Below, one piece after another: positions 1-6,076 of a DNA stretch of 9,752 bases. A program made the position numbers and the translations under genes. The notes below the pieces were generated by a model that saw only the letters and a program-made list of their open reading frames with translations, was not told the DNA's origin and made no database searches. Position 1 is the stretch's first letter. Every line of letters starts with the position of its first letter. This DNA is from Micavibrio_A sp040381535 (GTDB lineage Bacteria > Pseudomonadota > Alphaproteobacteria > Micavibrionales > Micavibrionaceae): NCBI GenBank assembly GCA_040381535.1, contig JBEIHF010000037.1, forward strand, positions 1 to 9,752, in the 5' to 3' direction.

Positions 1-417
1 CATTTCGGCAGTTCCCATTTTGGTGCCGGAACGCAAATATATGGCATGGGGGGACAACGTCATGTTTTCCGGGCCGACCGCAATAACGATGTCGGCGTCG
101 CCGCACAAAATAGCTTGTGCGCCCAATGCAACGGCGCGAAGGCCGGAACCGCAAACCTGATTGATGGTCAGGGCCGTTTTTTCGTTGGGAATGCCTGCAG
201 CCATGGCGGCACGTCGCGCGGGGTTTTGCCCTTGGGCCGCAGTCAACACCTGCCCCAGAATGACGTCGTTCACTTCTTCGGGTTTAACGCCTGCATCGGC
301 TAGAACAGCCTTGATGACATTCGCACCCAGATCATGGGCGGGGACATTGGCGAACACACCGGAGAAAGAACCTATGGCGGTGCGCTTGGCGGCAACGATA
401 ACGACGGGGTCGGACAT
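1..417 (-). CDS. phaA: Acetyl-CoA acetyltransferase (biosynthetic thiolase), N-terminal part, cut by the window edge
   Basis: The 139 visible codons read as the N-terminal third of a thiolase, which condenses two acetyl-CoA into acetoacetyl-CoA in the cytoplasm, the first step of polyhydroxybutyrate synthesis. The start shows VIVAAKRTAIGSFSG. The acyl-accepting cysteine is Cys89 in NQVCGSGLRAV, the same number as the catalytic Cys of the well-known Zoogloea enzyme. A PENMTLSPH segment follows near residue 116. The start ATG (415-417) is set by a strong GGAGG eight bases upstream. The C-terminal His and Cys catalytic residues lie beyond base 1, so intactness cannot be judged. It lies 73 bases downstream of the phaC-like gene on the same strand, which favours a PHA role over a fatty-acid or acetoacetate role; atoB is the alternative name. 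Confidence 0.93.
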   Translation of the reverse strand, partial: MSDPVVIVAAKRTAIGSFSGVFANVPAHDLGANVIKAVLADAGVKPEEVNDVILGQVLTAAQGQNPARRAAMAAGIPNEKTALTINQVCGSGLRAVALGAQAILCGDADIVIAVGPENMTLSPHAIYLRSGTKMGTAEM

Positions 418-425
418 GGTTAGTA

Positions 426-430
426 CCTCC
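426..430 (-). promoter_or_regulatory. Ribosome binding site of the thiolase gene
   Basis: GGAGG on the minus strand, eight bases before the ATG at 415-417. It fixes the thiolase start. The thiolase frame was read by eye from the reverse complement. Confidence 0.8.
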
Positions 431-490
431 TGAAATACGCACGGAACCTAACCCGTGAGTCCGCGCTTTTCAACCCGCATTGTCAAAAAA

Positions 491-1573
491 TTATTGCTGC
501 GCTGCAAACCAATCGGCAATAGGGCGCCAGATGTCTTCGATGGCGTTGCGTCCCGCGATCAAACCCACATGCCCCGTTTTGCACACCAGCCTGTCGCCCT
601 TGGCGCGCTGATCCGCGAAACCCAATGCGGATTCCGGGGGCACGATTTTGTCGTCTTTTGCACACACAACAAAAGTTGGGCATTTGATTGCCCCTGCCTT
701 TATAGGCTTCCCGCCCACCTTCCACCGCCCTGTGAAGGGAAGGTTTTGTTCGTACCATTCCTCCATGCAGGTCATCGCGATACCGGCAGGAAGATCTATC
801 CCTTCGTTGAGCCAGTCTTCGACCGCAACAAAAACCTCTTCGCGTTTATCGCCTCCCTGCATTCCTGCAAAAGACGAAAACTTCCTGATCGTACCTTCGG
901 GGTCCAACGTCGCGAACACCGCCTGCATCCAGCTATCGGGGAGGCGGCCATATTGTTTCATGTGCGGAATGGCCATGGGTTTCATCAACGACATACGGGC
1001 CTTAAGCGCACCCGCCGCGTCATGAAAATTCCACGGGGATGCGAGCAGAACGCAACCCTTAACCAACTCAGGGCGCAACACGGAGACCGATGCTGCGAAC
1101 AATCCGCCCATACAATAGCCTAGTAAGAGCGCGGGTTTGCCAAGGCTTTCAAGCGCGGGTATCAAGCGCTCGGCCACAGCGGTATCGAAGTCAGCCTGTC
1201 CTTCATCGTTCGATGGAATACCCCAGTCATATAAATAAGTGTCGAACCCTTGGATGGCCAACCAGCGCAACAAGGAGCGGTCGGGGAGAAGGTCCAGAAT
1301 GTCGGATTTGTTAACCATGGACGGCACAAGCACCACGGGTATATCAAACTTGGCCTTGCTTCCGGCGGTCAGCAATCTTGCTTCGCCCTCCTCCCAAGCC
1401 TTTGAAAGTTCAGTCATTTCCCGTTTAAACGGGTGGGCTTGGTATTTTTGGATGCCCCTGAAAAAGGCCTGCAATGTTGAGTCTTCGAACGGTGCACCCC
1501 CAGCCAAACCGGCAGAGGCTATCGAAGCCATTCCCAATTGGAACGGCAAGGGTTTGGGGCCGTTGCGCATCAT
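491..1573 (-). CDS. phaC: Short (class III-sized) PHA synthase-like alpha/beta hydrolase
   Basis: This 360-residue alpha/beta-hydrolase fold protein belongs to the PhaC family, cytoplasmic enzymes that polymerise (R)-3-hydroxyacyl-CoA into PHA. The synthase-type box GYCMGG puts cysteine at the nucleophile position (Cys154), where lipases have serine. Asp308 in AKDDKIVP and His335 in KTGHVGL complete the expected triad. Length matches class III PhaC (about 355 residues), not the class I enzymes of about 600 residues common in alphaproteobacteria; the long class I N-terminal domain is absent. Short PhaC-like proteins with a similar WNFHDAAG-type segment occur in alphaproteobacteria, often annotated only as hydrolases. 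Two adjacent ATGs are possible (1573 or 1570). AAGGA lies four bases before the first and seven before the second, so the second is plausible. It is divergent from phaR and followed by the thiolase gene. PHA synthase is the best call; another acyl-CoA-acting hydrolase is possible. Confidence 0.85.
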   Translation of the reverse strand: MMRNGPKPLPFQLGMASIASAGLAGGAPFEDSTLQAFFRGIQKYQAHPFKREMTELSKAWEEGEARLLTAGSKAKFDIPVVLVPSMVNKSDILDLLPDRSLLRWLAIQGFDTYLYDWGIPSNDEGQADFDTAVAERLIPALESLGKPALLLGYCMGGLFAASVSVLRPELVKGCVLLASPWNFHDAAGALKARMSLMKPMAIPHMKQYGRLPDSWMQAVFATLDPEGTIRKFSSFAGMQGGDKREEVFVAVEDWLNEGIDLPAGIAMTCMEEWYEQNLPFTGRWKVGGKPIKAGAIKCPTFVVCAKDDKIVPPESALGFADQRAKGDRLVCKTGHVGLIAGRNAIEDIWRPIADWFAAQQ

Positions 1574-1644
1574 ATTTTCCTTATGCCCCCACTTTAGATG
1601 AAAAGAGAAATAAAAGAAGGGGAAGCCGCAACATATTAATTCTT

Positions 1645-1655
1645 TTGCCTTGCAA
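1645..1655. promoter_or_regulatory. Putative PhaR operator (TTGC-N3-GCAA inverted repeat)
   Basis: TTGC, three bases, then GCAA is an exact inverted repeat between the divergent phaC-like and phaR genes. PhaR proteins of alphaproteobacteria are described as binding TGC-rich inverted repeats of the form CTGC-N3/4-GCAG, and this site shares the TGC-N3-GCA core. It covers the proposed phaR -35 box and touches the proposed phaC -10 box, so one bound PhaR could affect both. The assignment is inference from motif and position. Confidence 0.5.
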
Positions 1656-1673
1656 TATAATTGTGTGCATAAT
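1645..1673 (+). promoter_or_regulatory. Putative sigma70-type promoter of phaR
   Basis: TTGCCT (1645-1650), a 17-base spacer, then CATAAT (1668-1673): four and five matches to the -35 and -10 consensus. Transcription would start near 1680, giving a leader of about 35 bases. It overlaps the opposing phaC promoter. Confidence 0.55.
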
Positions 1674-1682
1674 AAAGGTTAA
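1654..1682 (-). promoter_or_regulatory. Putative sigma70-type promoter of the phaC-thiolase genes
   Basis: On the minus strand TTAACC (1677-1682), a 17-base spacer, then TATATT (1654-1659): four and five matches to consensus. Transcription would start near 1647, giving a leader of roughly 75 bases. The two promoters occupy nearly the same bases in opposite directions, so polymerase binding should be mutually exclusive. Confidence 0.5.
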
Positions 1683-1701
1683 TAACACTTAGCAATCTAA
1701 C

Positions 1702-1706
1702 GGAGG
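1702..1706 (+). promoter_or_regulatory. Ribosome binding site that decides the phaR start
   Basis: GGAGG lies eight bases before the ATG at 1715. An in-frame GTG at 1709 is only two bases from this site, too close to be used, so the protein begins MATAKKK. Confidence 0.8.
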
Positions 1707-1714
1707 AAGTGCCT

Positions 1715-2203
1715 ATGGCCACTGCCAAGAAAAAGTCTGATGAACCGACAGTCATCAAAAAATACGCTAACCGCCGTCTCTATGACACAGGCCGCAGCTC
1801 TTATGTAACGCTCGAAGATTTGTGCGAAATGGTCAAGGAAGGCCATGACTTCGTTGTTTATGATGCTAAGTCCGGCGAAGACCTCACCCGCTCGGTTTTG
1901 ACCCAGATTATCGTCGATCAGGAAAGCCACGAAGGCCAGTCTTTGCTGCCAATCGGATTCCTGCGTCAGTTGATCGGTTTCTACGGTGATAATCTGAGCC
2001 CGCTGGTGCCGAACTATCTGGAACATACGATCCAGACATTCGCCAAAAACCAGGAACAACTCCGCACCCAGATCAGCAAGTCAATCGAAGGCATGTTTCC
2101 CGTTCCAAACCTCGAAGAGATCAACAAGCAAAATATGGCTATGTTCGAAAACGCTATGCGCATGTTTCGCCCCTTCGGCACAGACGGCAAAGACGACAAG
2201 TAA
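1715..2203 (+). CDS. phaR: PHA accumulation regulatory protein PhaR
   Basis: This 162-residue protein is a PhaR (AniA) type regulator. Known members bind DNA and also bind PHA granules, so repression of phasin and other pha genes is lifted as polymer forms. The N-terminal DNA-binding domain (about residues 13-75) carries the hallmark IKKYANRRLYDT, then SSYVTLEDL and DAKSGEDLT. The second conserved segment (about 76-110) has LLPIGFLRQLIGFYGDNL. A less conserved tail rich in Met, Asn and Gln follows. Length is somewhat below the 180-200 residues frequent in the family because the tail is short. It is divergent from the phaC-like gene, with a probable self-operator in between, and ends in a clear terminator. 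Family assignment is very secure; its targets here are inferred. Confidence 0.96.
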   Translation: MATAKKKSDEPTVIKKYANRRLYDTGRSSYVTLEDLCEMVKEGHDFVVYDAKSGEDLTRSVLTQIIVDQESHEGQSLLPIGFLRQLIGFYGDNLSPLVPNYLEHTIQTFAKNQEQLRTQISKSIEGMFPVPNLEEINKQNMAMFENAMRMFRPFGTDGKDDK

Positions 2204-2227
2204 TTAATTCCTACCTAGTGAAGAAAG

Positions 2228-2255
2228 AAAAATCCCGCAGCAAAACGGGGTTTTT
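2228..2255. terminator. Bidirectional rho-independent terminator between phaR and the envelope cluster
   Basis: AAAAATCCCG (2228-2237) pairs with CGGGGTTTTT (2246-2255) around an eight-base loop, with one G-T pair. It has a T run on the plus strand and the matching A-rich flank for the minus strand. It lies 24 bases after the phaR stop and overlaps the stop codon of the converging small gene, so it can end both transcripts. Confidence 0.85.
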
Positions 2256-2829
2256 TATTTGGGAAGAACGCAAGGATTATAGGTCACGAAATTAGGGTGC
2301 CACTCTTGCGTGATAACAAATGGCTTTTCTTCAATTGCTCCTCGGGTTTTGTAACGCGTGCTAATAATCATGGTTACTTTCTCACCCTTATCTGCAGCAA
2401 TATTTAAAACCGACGTAATGTTGTTGCCATCGCTGCTGTCTTTATCGAATTTTATTGGGTAAGGCCTTTCTGCATTTTGAATGGATTTATACTCTCTACC
2501 CGCAATACTGGATAAGACCTCAACATTTTCGATCATGACATATTCAACATTATTCGGAATGCCGTTTTCTGTTTTATCCGACAACAAAAAAAAACGAAAT
2601 ATTTGCCTTCTTTGTCGGAGATATCCCTGTTTCTCAACATCACTTTTGTGAAACCGAATGGTGTCTGCACATAATTTTTCGAATTCGCAATCAGGTCTTT
2701 TCTATCGGATTTATAGTGGCTATACACAGGCACCTGAGTATCGGGACACCTCACGAATTTTTCATAGATAAAACCACCCGCAAAGATAATGACGAGTACA
2801 AGCAGTTTTCCAAGATCTTTGAGGCGCAT
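2255..2829 (-). CDS. Small membrane-anchored protein of unknown function, frame broken at a T9 run
   Basis: No family recognised. The first frame starts at the ATG at 2829 and has a basic N-terminus, then a hydrophobic segment (residues 9-22), suggesting an anchored protein with a periplasmic domain. It runs through GKYFVFF, then leaves the sensible frame and stops at 2533 (98 aa). The -1 frame continues naturally from 2587 (LLSDKTENGIPNN...) to the TAA at 2255. Joined, they give about 191 residues with cysteines at 28 and 187. The junction is nine T on the minus strand (2586-2594), which in the zero frame contains T TTT TTT, a textbook -1 slippery heptamer. Programmed shifting, transcriptional slippage, a pseudogene or a homopolymer base-calling error would all look the same here. 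The ATG is three bases after the stop of the coiled-coil gene, with AGAGGG nine bases upstream, so translation is probably coupled. The gene is visibly more AT-rich than its neighbours. Confidence 0.6.
2586..2594 (-). other. T9 homopolymer, site of a -1 frame change
   Basis: Nine consecutive T on the minus strand, reading GTT TTT TTT TGT in the upstream frame. Adding one T, or slipping back one base, links the N-terminal anchor to the C-terminal half as VFFLLSDK. The run itself is seen directly; its role is undecided. Confidence 0.6.
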
Positions 2830-2832
2830 GAA

Positions 2833-5800
2833 TTAAAGCCCTCTTACAAACCCTGCGATCTTATCTCGGGAATCCATGGCAATATCCATGTCCGCCGCAC
2901 CGATCTGGTTGGAGATAGCGATGAAACGGCCCTGGTCTTCGAAGAAGATCAGCGAGGACGCGGTATTCTCACCCCTCTTCACACAAGCGATCTCATAGAG
3001 GGCCATGCGTTTGGTAGCCGAGCCATTGGTGGGGGATGGCATGGACGCAAAGTCCCCGCCGCCGCACTGGCCGCGCTGGTAGCCTATATATTGGTCTACC
3101 ATTGTGTCAAACGAGACAGAACCGAGCGATTTTACAGAGGCCAGACCGCGGACATTGCTCGAATCCGTCCAGCTGAAATTATCCGCGCCCGAGAAACCTC
3201 CGCCTGCTTTTTGCACGCCGTTATTACCGATACCGGCCTTTTGCAAAAGGCTGTTGATGTTGCCTGCGTCATAGCTTTCGGCTTTGGCCGTGTCTTGTGT
3301 GTAAACGCTTGTGCCTGCGGCGGGCGTAACCTTGTCGAGTGTTTCCGCGCTGACCGAACGTTCACGCAATATGGGTGTAGGTATCGGCGCGGGGATCGGC
3401 ATGGCTACGGGCGCAGCTGATGCGCTTTCAAGCGCACGGCGGTCCATATCGGAAATCTGCTTTTGCAATTGCTGCACTTGGCGCGTCAAGCCGCTGACCT
3501 CGTCCGTATTGCTGGAACGCGTGTCATCCAAAACGGTCAGGCGGTTTTTAAGCTGTGCGGAATTCTGTTGCAGAACGGCGATCTGGTTTTGATAGGTAGC
3601 CAGCTGAGTGTCCTTGGTTTGCAGCTGGCGGCGCATCGTGTCCATTTCCAGTTGCATCGAAGCCACTTGATCCGTGCGTGAAGAGCTGTTGCCGATCACA
3701 TCGGCCAATTGGATGCGCAGTTTCTCTGAATCCGCACGCAAGATGATGTTCTGATCGCGAAGCGCATCGGCTTCGGCTTTCAATGCCGCTTGGGATTTTT
3801 CGAGCGCCGAAATATGGTCGCCCATTTTCGGATCTGCTTTGGGCGCGGCAATGGCATCGGCCAGAGCCTTGTCCCTGGCGGCCAGCGTATCGGTCAGCGT
3901 TTTAACTTGCGTGCTAAGGGCTACAGCCTGCTGGTCGGTGTTGGGCTTACCTTTGAACGCGGCAAGCTCCTGATCCTTGGCAGTTAGCGTGGATTGCAAT
4001 GTGGTAATTTGCGCCTGCATGGCGGCAGTTTGTGTGGAAACACCAGATTCTTTCGCAGCCAGCGTCTTTTGAAGTTCGGCGATTTGTTGCGTCAGTTGCG
4101 CCTTCTCGGCCACGGCGATCTGGCTCGCCGCAGAGTCTTTTTGCAGTATCGCGATAGAGGCTTCACGATCGCTCAGTGATTTTTGCAACGACGCCACCTG
4201 CGCGGCCGATGCTGCTTTTTCAGCTTCCAGTGTTTGCGTCTTGGCGGCCAGCTGGGCGTTCACGGCGTCTTGGATCGCTTTGGATTGGTTGGCCAGTTTC
4301 GCATTGGCCGCATCCAGATCATCTTCCAGTTTTGTCAGACGTTGAATTTGCGCATTGTCGGCCACGGCAGGGTCAAACAGCATATTTTCGATGCTGGCCT
4401 TTTCACGGTTACAGCTGGTGCGCTCCTGCTCCAACTGAAGGCCCAAACGGCGGATCTCGCGCTCGGCCTCGTTAAAGCGCTTAGTGGCATTTTCAAGGTT
4501 CCAGTCACCCGCAACAAAGGATAGACGCCCGTCTTCTTGTTGCAGTTTGAAGCTCTCCAATTGCTTGGCCAAATCTGAATTGTCTTTTTGCGCGGCGGCC
4601 AGTTTGACTTCCAGGTCAGCAATTTTACGCAAAGCCTTGCTCTCCGTATTCACGGCCGTCTCAGCAATACGCACCTGCGATTGACGCAAAGAATCTTCCA
4701 GTTGCTTGTTTTTGATGGCAAGTTCGTCCGCGCGGGCTTTGGTCGCGGCAACTTCTTCAGGCTTGCTCATTTTTTCTTGTTGGGCTTTGGCGGCGTCGAG
4801 ACGTTGTTGCAACATTTGTTTTTCGGCCTGCAGTTTCGCCAGTTCTTTTTCGGCATCCGCCACGGCTTTTTCTTCGGCGGCTTCTTTATCGGCCGCGGCC
4901 TTTGCTGCAACTTTATCTTTTTTAGGCTCCAGCTCAGCTTCTTCTTTTGTTTCAGCTTTCGAATGTGCGGGCGCAACAGGTGGCAATGTTTCTTGCGCGG
5001 CGGGGGCAGTCATCGCCAATTTCTGGGCGGTGTTTTCCTGCGCTTTTCTGGCACCCTCTTCCAGCAACACTTTTTCCGAAGGCGGAGGGCGGCGGATCAA
5101 TTCCGGAGGCGGAACATCGGCCTTGGCATCCGCAACTTCCACGGGTTCAGGACGTGCATCAGCAGAATCCTTTTTAGCGGTTTTGGAATTGAAGTTCGAG
5201 CGTCTGCTCGGCGCTTCATCATTTTTCAGCTTGGGCTCTTGCGCCTTGATGCTGTCGGCAAAGCTGGCGAGCAAGCCCTTTTCTTGGCTTTCAACGATGG
5301 CGGTTACTGAGGCCGCGCTCTTGCCCGCTTCGAATTCGCCCGATGTTTTACCAGCTTCGGCGTTTAACACATCTTTGGTATCGGCTTTGGCGGCGGCTTT
5401 GTCATTGCCCTTTTTGCCTGCGGTTTTCAGGCCTTCCATGCATTCCTTAAGATCGCCCTGCCCTTTGGTGATTTCGGGCATTGCAAATGAATACGCCTTA
5501 TCCGAAATCTTGACTTTCATCTGTTGGGATTGGTTCAGAGAGTCGAAGAAACCCGTATCCCAACCCAAACGAATCACAACCGCCTTTTCGGATGTGGGAA
5601 TCATGTCATAGGCGCGGATCTGGCCCGGGCCAGGTTGCAGGCTGATTTTCAGGGATTTATCTTTTTCGAAGACGGGTTTTTGGAAATCAATCGCCAGCGA
5701 ATATTCTTCGGTAGCGTTGCGTCCGAGGCTCAAAACCACGCCTTCATCGTATTTGCGGGACAAAGTGCAGTAGGAATTTCCTCCCTCCGCCGAACGGTTG

Positions 5801-5928
5801 ATTTTCGTGATCGCCCATGCACCTTGCGGCTGCAAGGACTGTTCCTGCGCCGTGGCCGGGGACAAAAACCCTGCCGTGATGAAAAGGCCAGTGAAAAGCG
5901 TGGAAGCGAGATATTTATTCATGCGCAT
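2833..5928 (-). CDS. Exported long coiled-coil envelope protein, 1031 aa, function unknown
   Basis: Residues 1-27 form a signal peptide (MRMNKY, hydrophobic core, ATA cut before Gln28). Residues 36-168 are a compact domain with Cys54 and Cys163, clearly paralogous to the N-domain of the upstream TcpQ-like protein: shared GAW/GGW, YDEG/FDNG, AIDF/AVDF, VFEK/VFVK, and a closing DLKEC/DLEGC. Residues about 170-325 are a charged, Pro/Ala-rich linker. About 325-830 is heptad-rich Ala/Lys/Glu/Gln coiled coil, which could span tens of nanometres. Residues 840-854 are a Pro-rich hinge (PIPAPIPTPI). About 888-1031 form a globular domain with Cys955 and Cys982. The start at 5928 is chosen because AGGG lies seven bases upstream and it begins the signal peptide directly; the frame is open back to 6021. 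The overall shape recalls TolA-like or secretion-scaffold proteins, but I recognise no named family. Confidence 0.85.
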   Translation of the reverse strand: MRMNKYLASTLFTGLFITAGFLSPATAQEQSLQPQGAWAITKINRSAEGGNSYCTLSRKYDEGVVLSLGRNATEEYSLAIDFQKPVFEKDKSLKISLQPGPGQIRAYDMIPTSEKAVVIRLGWDTGFFDSLNQSQQMKVKISDKAYSFAMPEITKGQGDLKECMEGLKTAGKKGNDKAAAKADTKDVLNAEAGKTSGEFEAGKSAASVTAIVESQEKGLLASFADSIKAQEPKLKNDEAPSRRSNFNSKTAKKDSADARPEPVEVADAKADVPPPELIRRPPPSEKVLLEEGARKAQENTAQKLAMTAPAAQETLPPVAPAHSKAETKEEAELEPKKDKVAAKAAADKEAAEEKAVADAEKELAKLQAEKQMLQQRLDAAKAQQEKMSKPEEVAATKARADELAIKNKQLEDSLRQSQVRIAETAVNTESKALRKIADLEVKLAAAQKDNSDLAKQLESFKLQQEDGRLSFVAGDWNLENATKRFNEAEREIRRLGLQLEQERTSCNREKASIENMLFDPAVADNAQIQRLTKLEDDLDAANAKLANQSKAIQDAVNAQLAAKTQTLEAEKAASAAQVASLQKSLSDREASIAILQKDSAASQIAVAEKAQLTQQIAELQKTLAAKESGVSTQTAAMQAQITTLQSTLTAKDQELAAFKGKPNTDQQAVALSTQVKTLTDTLAARDKALADAIAAPKADPKMGDHISALEKSQAALKAEADALRDQNIILRADSEKLRIQLADVIGNSSSRTDQVASMQLEMDTMRRQLQTKDTQLATYQNQIAVLQQNSAQLKNRLTVLDDTRSSNTDEVSGLTRQVQQLQKQISDMDRRALESASAAPVAMPIPAPIPTPILRERSVSAETLDKVTPAAGTSVYTQDTAKAESYDAGNINSLLQKAGIGNNGVQKAGGGFSGADNFSWTDSSNVRGLASVKSLGSVSFDTMVDQYIGYQRGQCGGGDFASMPSPTNGSATKRMALYEIACVKRGENTASSLIFFEDQGRFIAISNQIGAADMDIAMDSRDKIAGFVRGL

Positions 5929-6019
5929 ATGATGACCCTGAGAAAAGTAACGGCTAATTCCATAGCATGTGGAAATCCAACCCAGAACATACAAGGTCGG
6001 CGGCTTTCCGCAAAGCGTC

Positions 6020-6048
6020 ATTTTAAGAAATATCGGTTAAATTCCCAA
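6020..6048 (-). promoter_or_regulatory. Putative internal promoter before the coiled-coil gene
   Basis: On the minus strand TTGGGA (6043-6048), a 17-base spacer and TAAAAT (6020-6025): four and five matches to sigma70 consensus. It lies in the 148-base gap between the two paralogous genes, about 90 bases before the ATG, so the second and third genes may be transcribed apart from the first. Confidence 0.45.
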
Positions 6049-6076
6049 CTTATCCGCGCTTAAAAAAACGCCCGAC

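Noticed and set aside
440..490. Terminator or separate promoter between the phaC-like and thiolase genes
   Set aside because: A TTGACA (481-486, minus) has no -10 box at the right distance, and the CACGG/CCGTG hairpin (440-457) has no T run. Cotranscription is simpler.
494..507. Second possible PhaR site, TTGC-N6-GCAA, at the end of the phaC-like gene
   Set aside because: The spacing is six rather than three or four bases and the bases encode the final Ala-Ala-Gln-Gln, so coding constraint explains it.
455..1123. Plus-strand open frame of 222 codons opposite the phaC-like gene
   Set aside because: The minus frame has a complete catalytic triad and family motifs; the plus frame has no recognisable domain and no good ribosome site.
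4200..5000. DNA repeat array within the coiled-coil gene
   Set aside because: The repetition is at the protein heptad level (Ala, Lys, Gln, Leu); I saw no tandem DNA unit repeated exactly.
4706..5611. Plus-strand open frame of 301 codons opposite the coiled-coil gene
   Set aside because: Ser/Ala/Phe-rich low-complexity translation, as expected from the complement of Ala/Lys/Glu-rich coiled-coil codons.
6060..6076. Terminator after the TcpQ-like gene, using its T7 run
   Set aside because: Only about three base pairs of stem flank the T run and no real hairpin precedes it.
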